Shown here piece after piece: positions 16,998 through 26,427 of a stretch of 64,000 nt of DNA; within the stretch, counting starts at the first letter, position 1; the number at the start of each line of letters is the position of its first letter. The notes beneath the pieces were generated by a model that saw nothing but the letters and a program-made list of their open reading frames with translations, did no database searches and was not told the origin of the DNA. The stretch is from VBDM01 sp035702665 (GTDB taxonomy: Bacteria; Pseudomonadota; Gammaproteobacteria; Burkholderiales; SG8-39), in NCBI GenBank assembly GCA_035702665.1, contig DASSQD010000080.1:8879-72878 (forward strand), given 5' to 3'. A program made the translations under genes and the position numbers.

Positions 16998-18187
16998 GCA
17001 AGATGCAGAACATCGCGATACTCGGAGCGACCGGGTCGATCGGGGCGAGCACCCTGGACGTGATCGCGCGGCATCCTTCCCGCTTCCGAGTGGCGGCGCT
17101 GACCGCGAACCGCCAGGTCGACGAGCTGGCGCAACTGTGCCGCCGATACCGCCCGGACACCGTGTGCGTTGCCGACGCTTCCCAGGCGCCGCGGCTGCGC
17201 GAGCGTCTGGCCGGCATGAGCTGCAGGATTCTCGCGGGAGAGGAAGGCCTGGTCGAGACGGCTTCCTCTCCGGACGTGGACTGCGTCATGGCGGCGATCG
17301 TGGGAGCCGCAGGACTGCGGGCCACCCTCGCGGCAGCGAAGGCGGGCAAGAAGCTGCTGCTCGCGAACAAGGAAGCGCTGGTGGTCGCCGGCCCCGTTTT
17401 CATGGAAGCCGTGCGCGCAAACCGCGCGACGCTCCTGCCGATCGACAGCGAGCACAATGCGATCTTTCAGTGCCTGCCGCCGTTCGCGAGCGGCGACCTC
17501 GGAGCGAGGGGCATACGCAGAATTCTGCTCACGGGCTCGGGCGGGCCGTTTCGCGCGCGCGCGCGTACGGATCTGCACCGTGTGACGCCCGATGAGGCTT
17601 GCGCGCACCCGAACTGGGTGATGGGGCGCAAAATCTCCGTGGACTCTGCGACGATGATGAACAAGGGTCTGGAGGTCATCGAGGCGCACTGGCTGTTCGG
17701 CGCCACGGCCGAGCAGATCCAGGTGGTCGTCCATCCCCAGAGCGTGGTGCACTCGATGGTCGAGTACGCCGACGGGTCGATCATCGCCCAGCTGGGCCAC
17801 CCCGACATGCGCACCCCGATCGCGCAGGCGCTCGCCTATCCGGAGCGCATCGACGCGGGAGTGCCCTCGCTGGACCTGCTTCGCATCGGCACGCTGGGCT
17901 TCGAGCGGCCCGATTTCGAGCGCTTTCCTGCTTTGGGTCTGGCGTACGGGGCGCTGCGGAGCGGAGGCGCTGCGCCGGCCACGCTCAACGCGGCCAACGA
18001 GGTCGCGGTCGCCGCGTTTCTCGAAGGCAGGCTGCCGTTCCTCCAGATCACGGCAGTGATCGAGGAGACGCTGAACGCTCTCGACTCGGGCCCCCCCGGC
18101 ACGCTCGATGAGGTGCTGGCCGCCGACGCGCGGGGTCGCCTGCGCGCGACCCAGATTGTTTCCCGCTTCAATTCCAACGCCGCGTGA
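16994..18187 (+). CDS. dxr: 1-deoxy-D-xylulose 5-phosphate reductoisomerase
   Basis: A 397-residue enzyme for the second step of the MEP isoprenoid pathway, DXP to 2-C-methylerythritol-4-phosphate using NADPH. The dinucleotide motif ILGATGSIGASTLDV lies at the N-terminus. LLANKEALVVAG, the metal-site segment LPIDSEHNAIFQC and GRKISVDSATMMNKGLE are all typical. The start overlaps the cdsA stop (ATGA), and the stop overlaps the rseP GTG start (GTGA). Confidence 0.97.
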   Translation: MSKMQNIAILGATGSIGASTLDVIARHPSRFRVAALTANRQVDELAQLCRRYRPDTVCVADASQAPRLRERLAGMSCRILAGEEGLVETASSPDVDCVMAAIVGAAGLRATLAAAKAGKKLLLANKEALVVAGPVFMEAVRANRATLLPIDSEHNAIFQCLPPFASGDLGARGIRRILLTGSGGPFRARARTDLHRVTPDEACAHPNWVMGRKISVDSATMMNKGLEVIEAHWLFGATAEQIQVVVHPQSVVHSMVEYADGSIIAQLGHPDMRTPIAQALAYPERIDAGVPSLDLLRIGTLGFERPDFERFPALGLAYGALRSGGAAPATLNAANEVAVAAFLEGRLPFLQITAVIEETLNALDSGPPGTLDEVLAADARGRLRATQIVSRFNSNAA

Positions 18188-19548
18188 ACATCGCCTACAC
18201 CGTCGCCGCTTTCGTGGTCGCTCTGGGCGTGCTGATCGTGTTTCACGAGCTCGGCCACTACCTGATTGCACGACTATTCCGGGTCAAGGTGCTGCGTTTC
18301 TCGATCGGCTTCGGCAGGCCGTTGTGGCGGACCCTGCGCGGCGCCGATCGTACTGAATGGGTCGTCGCCGCGCTTCCGCTGGGCGGTTACGTGAAGATGC
18401 TGGACGAGCACGAGGGTCCGGTGGCGCCGGAGGAGGCGCACCGGGCGTTCAACCGCCAGAGCGTGTGGAAGCGGATCCTGATCGTCGCTGCCGGCCCGGT
18501 GGCGAATTTCCTGCTCGCCATCGCCCTCTATTGGATGCTGTTCATCGCGGGCGTGCAGGAGGCGAAGCCCATCGTCGGCGCACCGGACTCCGGAACCGCA
18601 GCGGAGGCCGCCGGCGTCGTGCGGGGCGAGACGATCCTCAAGATCAATGGCGAACCGGTGGCGAGCTGGCAGCAGGTTCGCTGGCGCCTGCTGCAGCTCG
18701 CCGTCGAGAAGCAGCCTGCGCGGCTCGAGGTGATCGACGCGAAGCAGCACCTGGCGACGCGCACGCTGGATCTGTCGGCGTTCGACCTCGAAGGCTTCGA
18801 CAGCGACCCGATGGTCCGGCTGGGGCTGAGGCTCGACCGGCCAGACGTCGCGCCCGTCGTCGGGAACGTCCTGCCGGGCAGCGTCGCTGAGCGGGGCGGA
18901 TTGCGCGTCGGCGACCGCATCGCGTCGATCGACGGCGTCGGCGTGCGCGTGTGGGAAGAGGTTGTCACAGCGGTGAGGCGCCGGCCCGGCCAGATCGTCC
19001 GCTTGGACATCGAGCGCGGCGCAGAGGCGATCGCGCTCAGGCTCAGGCCCGAGACGATCCAGGAGAACGGCCGCGCTATCGGCCGCATCGGCGCCGCGCC
19101 GAGGATCGATCCCGAAGCAATGAAGAATCTTCTGACTCTCGTGCGCTATCCGCCTTTCGCAGCGTTCGGTCGGGCGTTCGAGCGGACCTGGGAGACGGCC
19201 AGCTTCAGCCTGAAGATGCTCGGCAAGATGGTGATCGGCCAAGTGTCGTGGCGGAACCTGAGCGGTCCGGTGACGATTGCGGATTACGCGGGCCAGTCCG
19301 CGCAGCTCGGTGTCGGCGCCTACGTGGCGTTTCTCGCGCTCATCAGCATCAGTCTGGGCGTGCTCAATCTGCTGCCGATTCCGTTATTGGACGGCGGACA
19401 CTTACTGTATTATGTCGTCGAGATTTTCAAGGGAAGCCCGGTATCCGAGCGCGTGATGGAGCTGGGCCAGCGCGTGGGACTTACCCTGCTCCTGTTCCTG
19501 ATGGCCTTCGCGATCTACAACGACTTCAACCGTCTGTTGACGGGGTAA
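18184..19548 (+). CDS. rseP: Site-2 intramembrane protease RseP
   Basis: A 454-residue membrane zinc protease that cleaves the anti-sigma factor of the envelope stress response. HExxH appears as VFHELGHYL near residue 22, with the third ligand in LLDGGHLLYY. Two PDZ domains lie between, at roughly residues 125-210 and 220-295. The start is GTG within the dxr stop. It sits directly upstream of bamA, the major envelope-stress client, as is usual in proteobacteria. Confidence 0.96.
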   Translation: MNIAYTVAAFVVALGVLIVFHELGHYLIARLFRVKVLRFSIGFGRPLWRTLRGADRTEWVVAALPLGGYVKMLDEHEGPVAPEEAHRAFNRQSVWKRILIVAAGPVANFLLAIALYWMLFIAGVQEAKPIVGAPDSGTAAEAAGVVRGETILKINGEPVASWQQVRWRLLQLAVEKQPARLEVIDAKQHLATRTLDLSAFDLEGFDSDPMVRLGLRLDRPDVAPVVGNVLPGSVAERGGLRVGDRIASIDGVGVRVWEEVVTAVRRRPGQIVRLDIERGAEAIALRLRPETIQENGRAIGRIGAAPRIDPEAMKNLLTLVRYPPFAAFGRAFERTWETASFSLKMLGKMVIGQVSWRNLSGPVTIADYAGQSAQLGVGAYVAFLALISISLGVLNLLPIPLLDGGHLLYYVVEIFKGSPVSERVMELGQRVGLTLLLFLMAFAIYNDFNRLLTG

Positions 19549-19558
19549 TTCTCCCTAA

Positions 19559-21835
19559 GTGAAAAACGCGTTGCGGGCGGCGATTCTCGTGCTCACGCTC
19601 GCCGATTCGGCGTGGGCGTTCGATCCTTTCGTCGTCAAGGACATCAAGGTCGAAGGAATCCAGCGCATCGAGCCCGGGACGGTCTTCAACTATCTGCCGG
19701 TGAAAGTCGGCGACCGAATGACCGACGAGAAGGCGTCGGCGGCGATTCGCACGCTGTTCGCCACGGGCTTCTTCCGCGACGTGCGCCTGGAAGTGCAGGG
19801 AAACGTGCTTATCGTGAGTCTCGAGGAGCGCCCGGCGATCGCGTCGATCGAATTCTCCGGAATGAAGGAATTCGAGAAGGACAAGGTCAAGCAAGGATTG
19901 CGCGACGTCGGGTTCCAGGAAGGGCGCGTTTTCGACCGCTCCCTCCTGGACCAGGCGGAACAGGAGCTCAAGCGCCAGTATCTCACCCGGGCCCTGTACG
20001 GCGTGGAGGTCACGACGACGGTCACTCCGCTCGAGCGGAACCGCGTGGCCATCAACTTCAACATCGTCGAAGGGGAAGTGGCGAAGATCAGAAAGATAAA
20101 CATCGTTGGCAACAAGGCGTTCAGCGAGGGCGATCTGCTCGACGTGATGCAGCTGCGAACGCCGGGCGTGTTCACCTTCTTCTCGAAGAACGACCAGTAC
20201 TCCAGGCAGAAGCTGCAGGGCGACCTCGAATCGCTCCGCTCGTTCTACCTGAACAACGGTTACATGGAATTCAACATCGACTCGACGCAGGTCTCGATCA
20301 CGCCGGATCGCCACGACATCTACATCACGGTAAACATCACCGAAGGGGAGAAGTACACGGTGACCGAGGTGAAGTTCAGCGGCGATCTCCTCGTTCCGGA
20401 GGCGGAGCTCCGCTCGCTGGTCACGGTCAAGCCCGGCGAGACGTTCTCGAGGGAAAAGCTGACCGATTCGAGCAAGGCGATCACCGACCGCCTGGGGAGG
20501 GACGGCTACGCGTTCGCCAACGTCAATGCCACCCCGGACATCGACAAGCAGAAGCGGACGGTCAAGTTCACCTTTCTCGTCGACCCTGGGCGGCGCGTCT
20601 ACGTCCGGCGCATCAACGTGAGCGGCAATTCACGGACCCGCGACGAGGTGGTGCGACGGGAAATGCGCCAGCTCGAGGGCGCCTTCTTCGACAGCCAGAA
20701 GGTGCAGCTCTCGAAGCAGCGGATCGACAAGACGGGCTACTTCAGCGAGGTCGAGGTCGAGACCCCGCCCGTCACGGGTACGACCGACCAGGTCGACATC
20801 AACATGCGCGTGAAAGAGAAACCGACAGGCGCATTCCTCGTCGGCGTGGGCTTCTCCAGCGTGGACCGGCTGATCCTCCAGGCTTCGGTACAGCAGGCCA
20901 ACTTCTTCGGCACCGGCAACACCGTCGGCTTCCAGGTCGCGTCCGGAACCGTCAACAAGGTCGCCGCGCTGTCCTTCACCGACCCTTACTACACCGTCGA
21001 CGGCGTGAGCCGAGGCTTCGACCTGTACCGTCGCGACGTCAATGCCACGACGCTGGGCGTCGGAAACTACAAGACCAGCACGTCGGGGGTCGCGGTGCGC
21101 TACGGGGTGCCGTTCACCGAATACGACACCCTGTTCTTCGGACTGGGAGTGGAATACGTCAACCTGCGTCTCGAGGACGACAGCCCGCAGCGCTATCTGC
21201 ATTTCGAGAACGAGTTCGGCAGCCGATACACGACGCTCATCAGCAACTCGGGCTGGGTGAACGATACGCGGGACAGCGTGATCTGGCCGACCAAGGGCCG
21301 CCTGCAGCGCGCGAACCTCGAGCTGGGCCTTCCGCCGCTCGACTTGAACTACTGGAAGGCGACGTACACCCACCAGTATTTCTACCCGGTGTCGAAGATC
21401 TTCACCCTCGTGCTCACGGGGGAGGTGGACGCGGCGGACGGCTTCGGCAGCAAGCCCTTGCCGTTCTTCAAGAACTACTATTCGGGCGGTCTGGGCAGCG
21501 TGCGCGGATTCCGCACCGCCTCGCTCGGCCCGCGCGACACGGACGGCACCTTCCTCGGGGGCAACCGCAAGCTCAACGGCACCAGCGAACTGCTGTTTCC
21601 CGTGCCCGGGAACACGACCGACCGCTCCATGCGGCTCGGCGCGTTCATCGATGCAGGGCAGGTGTACGGTGCGGGCGAACCCGTGGAGCTCTCGGCGTTG
21701 CGCGCGGCCTGGGGGATCAGCTTCGCGTGGAATTCGCCGGTGGGACCGCTGAAATTCAGCATCGCCAGGCCGTTCAACGAGCGGCCCGGCGATGCGGTGC
21801 AGGCCTTTCAGTTCACGCTTGGCACCGTATTCTGA
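19559..21835 (+). CDS. bamA: Outer membrane protein assembly factor BamA
   Basis: A 758-residue Omp85 protein that inserts beta-barrel proteins into the outer membrane. There is a short signal peptide (cleavage after ADSAWA), five POTRA repeats to about residue 420, and a C-terminal 16-strand barrel. The barrel has the lid-lock motif region GGLGSVRGFR and a C-terminal phenylalanine (TLGTVF). The start is GTG 19559, the only one that leaves a complete signal peptide. It is followed by its periplasmic chaperone gene skp. Confidence 0.97.
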   Translation: MKNALRAAILVLTLADSAWAFDPFVVKDIKVEGIQRIEPGTVFNYLPVKVGDRMTDEKASAAIRTLFATGFFRDVRLEVQGNVLIVSLEERPAIASIEFSGMKEFEKDKVKQGLRDVGFQEGRVFDRSLLDQAEQELKRQYLTRALYGVEVTTTVTPLERNRVAINFNIVEGEVAKIRKINIVGNKAFSEGDLLDVMQLRTPGVFTFFSKNDQYSRQKLQGDLESLRSFYLNNGYMEFNIDSTQVSITPDRHDIYITVNITEGEKYTVTEVKFSGDLLVPEAELRSLVTVKPGETFSREKLTDSSKAITDRLGRDGYAFANVNATPDIDKQKRTVKFTFLVDPGRRVYVRRINVSGNSRTRDEVVRREMRQLEGAFFDSQKVQLSKQRIDKTGYFSEVEVETPPVTGTTDQVDINMRVKEKPTGAFLVGVGFSSVDRLILQASVQQANFFGTGNTVGFQVASGTVNKVAALSFTDPYYTVDGVSRGFDLYRRDVNATTLGVGNYKTSTSGVAVRYGVPFTEYDTLFFGLGVEYVNLRLEDDSPQRYLHFENEFGSRYTTLISNSGWVNDTRDSVIWPTKGRLQRANLELGLPPLDLNYWKATYTHQYFYPVSKIFTLVLTGEVDAADGFGSKPLPFFKNYYSGGLGSVRGFRTASLGPRDTDGTFLGGNRKLNGTSELLFPVPGNTTDRSMRLGAFIDAGQVYGAGEPVELSALRAAWGISFAWNSPVGPLKFSIARPFNERPGDAVQAFQFTLGTVF

Positions 21836-21849
21836 CGGCCCGGTATAAT
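21819..21849 (+). promoter_or_regulatory. Candidate promoter for skp
   Basis: A consensus TATAAT at 21844-21849 ends 8 bp before the skp ATG. A possible -35 TTGGCA lies at 21819-21824 with a long 19-bp spacer. If used, the transcript would start about 2 bases before the start codon. Confidence 0.35.
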
Positions 21850-21857
21850 CGCTCTCC

Positions 21858-22394
21858 ATGTCAGTATCGAAAGCACCACGACGTGCGCTCGCCTGCTGCA
21901 CTTCCGCGGCGCTCCTGGTGGCCACCACTCCCGCTTTCTGCCAGACGAGCATCGGCTTTGTCAGCCTGGAGCGCATCCTGCGCGAGGCGCCGCCGGCCCA
22001 GGCGGCGCAGAAGAAGCTCGAGCAGGAGTTCTCGGGACGCGTCCAGGATCTTAACAGGCAGGCCGAGCAGCTGAAGAAGATGCAGGAGAACCTGGAGAAG
22101 AACGCCGTCACGATGTCGGAGTCCGATCGCCAGAAGCGCGAGCGCGAATTCGGCGACGCCAACCGGGAATTCCAGCGCAGGCAGAGGGAGTTCAACGAGG
22201 ATCTCGCCCAGAAGCGCAAGGAGGAGTTCGATCGCGTGCTCGACCGCGCCAACAAGGCGGTGAAGCAGATCGCCGAGGCCGAGAAGCTCGACGTGGTGTT
22301 CCAGAACGAGCAGGTCGTGTGGGCGAGCAACCGCATCGATATCACCGACAAAGTCATCAAGGCGCTCAGCGAGACGCGCGCTGGCGCCAAATAG
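21858..22394 (+). CDS. skp: Periplasmic chaperone Skp/OmpH
   Basis: A 178-residue secreted chaperone. The signal peptide ends near TTPAFCQ. A short N-terminal beta segment (IGFVSLERILREAP) is followed by a long charged helix rich in Lys, Glu, Gln and Arg (about residues 50-135), the tentacle of the Skp trimer. It carries unfolded outer membrane proteins to BamA, encoded just upstream. Confidence 0.92.
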   Translation: MSVSKAPRRALACCTSAALLVATTPAFCQTSIGFVSLERILREAPPAQAAQKKLEQEFSGRVQDLNRQAEQLKKMQENLEKNAVTMSESDRQKREREFGDANREFQRRQREFNEDLAQKRKEEFDRVLDRANKAVKQIAEAEKLDVVFQNEQVVWASNRIDITDKVIKALSETRAGAK

Positions 22395-22433
22395 CGCGCG
22401 GGCGCCCGCCGCCAAAGAGGCGCTAGCTTACCC

Positions 22434-23498
22434 GTGACGCAACCCGCCCCCCGCGCCCATCGGCTCGCCGAAATCGTGGCGAAATTGGGTGGGGAGCTGG
22501 TCGGCTCTCCCGACATCGAGATCCGGCGCATGGCCACCTTGGAAAGCGCCGGACCCGGGGACCTCGCCTTCGTCGCGGGCGCCAAGTATCTGGAGCAGCT
22601 GAGCGGCACGCGTGCCTCGGCGGTGATTCTCGCCAAGGGCCAGGGCGGCGCCACCCAGCTGCCCAGGATCCTATGCGACGACCCATACGTCTACTACGCC
22701 CGCGCGGCGCAATTGCTGAGTCCGCACGAACGGCCCTCCGCGGGAATCCACCCTCAGGCCGTGGTCGAGGCGGGCGCTCAGGTCGCGGCCTCCGCCACCG
22801 TCGGCCCGTTCTGCCACGTCGGGCGCGGCGCGCGGCTCGGCGACCGCGTCGTCCTCGGCGCCGGGTGCGCGATCGGGGAGGACGCGCGGCTCGACGAGGA
22901 CGCGAGCCTGGGCCCGTCGGTCACCGTCTACCCGCGCTGTGTCATCGGCAAGCGCACGCTGATCCACGCCGGGGCCGTGATCGGCGCCGACGGCTTCGGG
23001 CTGGCGCCACAGGGGGGACGATGGATCAAGATCCCGCAGACCGGGCGCGTGATCATCGGGGACGACGTAGAGGTCGGCGCCAACACGACGATCGACCGCG
23101 GCGCCCTGGATGACACCGTCATTGAGGACGGCGTCAAGCTCGACAACCAGATCCAGATCGGCCACAACGTACGTATCGGCGCGCACACCGCGATCGCTGC
23201 CTGCGCAGGGGTGGCGGGCAGCACGCGCATCGGCAAGCACTGCGCGATCGGTGGGGCGGCGCGCATCATGGGTCACATCGAGATCGCCGATCGCGTCACG
23301 GTCACCGCAACCAGCTTCGTTACCAAGTCGATCAGGAGCGCGGGCACGTATACTGCGGTGCTGCCCGCCGAGCCGGGCCGGGAATGGGCGCGAACCGTGG
23401 CGAACCTGCGAGGTCTCGACCGGCTGTCGAAGCGGGTGCGCGAGCTGGAGACGGGCTCGAAGCCGAAGACAACGAGGGCAAAGAAGAGGAAGAGGTAG
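22434..23498 (+). CDS. lpxD: UDP-3-O-acylglucosamine N-acyltransferase LpxD
   Basis: A 354-residue left-handed beta-helix acyltransferase for the third step of lipid A synthesis. Hexapeptide repeats run from about residue 100 to 300. Diagnostic segments are GADGFGLAPQGGRWIKIPQTG and QIQIGHNVRIG (catalytic His). The start is GTG 22434. The C-terminus is a lysine/arginine-rich tail (KTTRAKKRKR). It is followed 4 bp later by fabZ in the standard lpxD-fabZ-lpxA-lpxB order. Confidence 0.96.
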   Translation: MTQPAPRAHRLAEIVAKLGGELVGSPDIEIRRMATLESAGPGDLAFVAGAKYLEQLSGTRASAVILAKGQGGATQLPRILCDDPYVYYARAAQLLSPHERPSAGIHPQAVVEAGAQVAASATVGPFCHVGRGARLGDRVVLGAGCAIGEDARLDEDASLGPSVTVYPRCVIGKRTLIHAGAVIGADGFGLAPQGGRWIKIPQTGRVIIGDDVEVGANTTIDRGALDDTVIEDGVKLDNQIQIGHNVRIGAHTAIAACAGVAGSTRIGKHCAIGGAARIMGHIEIADRVTVTATSFVTKSIRSAGTYTAVLPAEPGREWARTVANLRGLDRLSKRVRELETGSKPKTTRAKKRKR

Positions 23499-23502
23499 AA
23501 CG

Positions 23503-23937
23503 ATGGACATCCGCGCGATCCTGGAAACCTTGCCGCATCGCTACCCGATGCTGCTGATCGACCGTGTGATCGTGTGCGAGCCCGGCAAGCACATCGTCGC
23601 ACTCAAGAACGTCACCATCAACGAGCCCTTCTTCAACGGGCATTTCCCGCGGCTTCCGGTGATGCCGGGAGTCCTGGTGGTGGAGGCGCTCGCGCAGGCC
23701 GCCGCGGTGCTCGCGTTCCGCACCGCGGAGAAAAAATCCGACGACAAGTCGATCTACTACCTCGTGGGGATCGACGGCGCGCGCTTCAAGCGCCCGGTGG
23801 TCCCCGGCGATCAGCTGCGCCTGCAGGTGAACGCCGATCGAATCGGCCGGGAGCTGATGAAATTCTCCGCGGAGGCGCGCGTCGGGGAGGCGCTCGCCGC
23901 CGAGGCGACCCTGCTGTGCACGCTGCGGCCGGCATGA
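23503..23937 (+). CDS. fabZ: 3-hydroxyacyl-[acyl-carrier-protein] dehydratase FabZ
   Basis: A 144-residue hot-dog-fold dehydratase of fatty acid elongation. The catalytic His is in NGHFPRLPVMPGV and the Glu in VVEALAQ. It competes with lipid A synthesis for 3-hydroxymyristoyl-ACP, which explains the tight linkage with lpxD and lpxA. ATG 23503 matches the family start (MDIRAILETLPHRYPMLLID). It overlaps lpxA by 4 bases. Confidence 0.97.
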   Translation: MDIRAILETLPHRYPMLLIDRVIVCEPGKHIVALKNVTINEPFFNGHFPRLPVMPGVLVVEALAQAAAVLAFRTAEKKSDDKSIYYLVGIDGARFKRPVVPGDQLRLQVNADRIGRELMKFSAEARVGEALAAEATLLCTLRPA

Positions 23938-24704
23938 TCCATCCGAGCGCGATCGTTCACCCCGGGGCGAAGCTCGCCGCCGGCGTGTCGGTCGGTCCGT
24001 ACTCGATCATCGGCGAGCACGTCGAGCTCGGCGAAGGCACGACGATCGGCGCGCACGTGGTGATCGAGGGGCGGACGCGCATCGGGAAAGACAACCGCAT
24101 CTTTCCCCACAGCGTGCTCGGCGGGCCGCCGCAGGACAAGAAGTACGCGGGCGAGGCGACGGGCCTTGACATCGGCGACCGCAACCTGATCCGCGAGTTC
24201 TGCACGTTCAACTGCGGCACGGTGCAGGATGCAGGCACCACGCGCATCGGCAACGACAACTGGATCATGGCGTACGTGCACGTCGCCCACGATTGCCAGG
24301 TGGGCGACCACACGACCTTCGCCAACGCGGCGTCGATCGCCGGCCACGTCCACGTGGGCGACTACGCCGTGCTCGGCGGATTCACGGGCGTGCACCAGTT
24401 CGTGCTCATCGGAGCGCATTCCATGACCGCGGGCGCGACCCTCCTACTGCAGGATCTTCCGCCGTACGTCATGGCCGCCGGCAACGCGGCAAAGCCCTTC
24501 GGCATCAACGCGGAGGGCCTGAAGCGGCGCGGCTTCGGCGAGGACCAGATCGCCGAGATCCGGCGAGCCTATAAGACGCTGTACAGGTCCGGGGCGACGC
24601 TCGAGGAGGCGAAGAGCGCCATCGCGGCTCAGGTGGACAAGGTGCCGGCGCTGAAGATCCTCGTCGAATTCCTCGGACGCTCGACGCGGGGCATCGTGCG
24701 CTGA
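23934..24704 (+). CDS. lpxA: UDP-N-acetylglucosamine acyltransferase LpxA
   Basis: A 256-residue left-handed beta-helix enzyme that starts lipid A synthesis by O-acylating UDP-GlcNAc. N-terminal hexapeptides (IHPSAIVHPGAKLAAGVSVG), SVLGGPPQDKKYAGE and the catalytic histidine region GGFTGVHQFVLIG are all present. The start is ATG 23934 in the fabZ stop; an upstream in-frame extension is not LpxA-like. Confidence 0.97.
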   Translation: MIHPSAIVHPGAKLAAGVSVGPYSIIGEHVELGEGTTIGAHVVIEGRTRIGKDNRIFPHSVLGGPPQDKKYAGEATGLDIGDRNLIREFCTFNCGTVQDAGTTRIGNDNWIMAYVHVAHDCQVGDHTTFANAASIAGHVHVGDYAVLGGFTGVHQFVLIGAHSMTAGATLLLQDLPPYVMAAGNAAKPFGINAEGLKRRGFGEDQIAEIRRAYKTLYRSGATLEEAKSAIAAQVDKVPALKILVEFLGRSTRGIVR

Positions 24705-24709
24705 CTCCC

Positions 24710-25864
24710 GTGGCCGGCGAACCGATCCTCGTCGGGATGGTCGCGGGGGAAGCGTCCGGGGATTTCCTCGGCGCGCATCTCATCGCCGCACTGCGCGAGC
24801 GCGTAGCCGGTCTGCGCTTCGTCGGCATCGGCGGCCCTCGTATGGAAGGGCAGGGCCTGGAGTCCTGGTTCCCCATGGAGAAGCTTGCGGTCCGGGGCTA
24901 CGTGGAGGTGCTGCGGCATTTCCCGGAAATCCTCGCGATCCGCCGCAAGCTCGAGCGGCGGCTGATCGACGCAAGGCCCAGGCTCTTCATCGGCGTCGAC
25001 GCCCCCGATTTCAACCTCGGCCTGGAGCGCAAGCTCAAGCGAGACGGCATTCCGGCGGTGCACTACGTGAGCCCTTCGCTGTGGGGCTGGCGCGGCGGTC
25101 GGATGTCCTCCATTGCGAAATCGGTCGACAAGATGCTGGTGCTCTTTCCATTCGAGGAGGCCCTCTACCGCGGCGCCGGCGTCCCGGTCGCCTATGTCGG
25201 GCACCCGCTCGCCGACCTGACCTCCGACGACGACGGAACCGCGGTCGCACGCGAGCAGCTCAAGCTGTCGGCCACGCGAAAAGTCATCGCGCTCCTCCCC
25301 GGAAGCCGGCAGTCTGAGCTGCATTACATGGCGGCGTGCTTCGTGCAGACGGCCAAGCTGATCGCGACGCGCCAGCCGGCGGTGAATTTCCTGGTGCCGC
25401 TGATCAGCCGCGAAACGCGTGCCATCTTCGAGGAAGCGGTGTACGCGGCCGGAGCCTCGGACCTGCCGCTGACCGTCCTGTTCGGCCATGCGCGCGAGGC
25501 GCTCGCCGCCTGTGACGTAGCGCTGGTGGCGAGCGGCACCGCAACGCTCGAGACGGCCCTCGCCCGCAAGCCCATGGTTATCACCTACAAGATGGCCGAG
25601 CTGACGGCTCTGATGATGAGGAAGATGGCCACCGTGCCCTACGCGGGCCTGCCGAACATCATCGCCGGGGAGTTCGTCGTGCCGGAAATACTCCAGAGCG
25701 ACGCCACGCCCGAGAACCTGGCCCAGGCGGTGCTGAACGCGTTGAACGACCCCGTGGTCGGCCGAAAGCTTCCCGAGCGCCTCGACCGCATGCGGCGTCT
25801 CCTGAGGGTGGACACGGGGGCGCGGGCGAGCGAGGCGCTGTTGCCGTGGCTGCGGCCCGCCTGA
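24710..25864 (+). CDS. lpxB: Lipid-A-disaccharide synthase LpxB
   Basis: A 384-residue GT19 glycosyltransferase that joins UDP-diacylglucosamine and lipid X. Typical segments are GEASGDFLGAHL, GIGGPRMEGQGLESWFPME, YVSPSLWGWRGGR, LLPGSRQSELHYM and ALVASGTATLETAL. The start is GTG 24710. The 3' end overlaps rnhB by 19 bases, so the two are probably translated in tandem. Confidence 0.96.
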   Translation: MAGEPILVGMVAGEASGDFLGAHLIAALRERVAGLRFVGIGGPRMEGQGLESWFPMEKLAVRGYVEVLRHFPEILAIRRKLERRLIDARPRLFIGVDAPDFNLGLERKLKRDGIPAVHYVSPSLWGWRGGRMSSIAKSVDKMLVLFPFEEALYRGAGVPVAYVGHPLADLTSDDDGTAVAREQLKLSATRKVIALLPGSRQSELHYMAACFVQTAKLIATRQPAVNFLVPLISRETRAIFEEAVYAAGASDLPLTVLFGHAREALAACDVALVASGTATLETALARKPMVITYKMAELTALMMRKMATVPYAGLPNIIAGEFVVPEILQSDATPENLAQAVLNALNDPVVGRKLPERLDRMRRLLRVDTGARASEALLPWLRPA

Positions 25865-26427
25865 TCTGCGGCGTCGACGAGGCCGGCCGGGGCCCGCTCG
25901 CCGGGCCGGTGTTCGCGGCAGCGGTAGTCTTTCCTCCCGGTAGCCGCGCGCCGAGGGGGATCGCCGATTCCAAGCTGCTGAGCGCGCTGCGGCGCGAGAA
26001 GCTCGCTGGCGTGATCAGGGCGAGAGCGCTGGGCTGGGCGGTCGCCTGGGCGAGCGTCGAGGAAATCGACGCGCTGAACATCCTACAGGCGAGCCTCCTC
26101 GCGATGCGGCGCGCGGTGGAGTCTCTCGCCTTTGTTCCCGACGAAGTCCTCCTCGACGGTCCGTATTGCCCGCAGCTCGCGGCGCCGTCGCGCGCCGTCA
26201 TCGACGGAGACGCGAAAGTGAAGGTGATCTCCGCGGCGTCCATCCTTGCGAAGACGGCGCGCGACGCCGAGATGCGCCGCCTGCACGAACGCTTTCCTCA
26301 GTACGGCTTCGACGAGCACAAGGGTTATCCGACCCCGCAGCACCTCAGGGCGCTGCGGCGTTACGGCGTATGCGAGGCTTATCGCCGCAGCTTCGCGCCG
26401 GTGCGGGAGATGCTAGAGCGCGGTTGA
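25846..26427 (+). CDS. rnhB: Ribonuclease HII
   Basis: A 193-residue enzyme that cleaves RNA in RNA-DNA hybrids and at single ribonucleotides in DNA. Catalytic DEAGRGPLAGP lies near the N-terminus, with further acidic residues in LLDGPYCPQ and the DGDAKVKVISAASILAK motif. The GTG start lies inside lpxB. The last 49 bases run over the 3' end of the convergent senB. Confidence 0.95.
   Translation: MAAARLICGVDEAGRGPLAGPVFAAAVVFPPGSRAPRGIADSKLLSALRREKLAGVIRARALGWAVAWASVEEIDALNILQASLLAMRRAVESLAFVPDEVLLDGPYCPQLAAPSRAVIDGDAKVKVISAASILAKTARDAEMRRLHERFPQYGFDEHKGYPTPQHLRALRRYGVCEAYRRSFAPVREMLERG

Noticed and set aside
19612..22074. 820-codon open frame over bamA and skp
   Set aside because: Out of frame with BamA and Skp, whose motifs are intact; the translation is low complexity.
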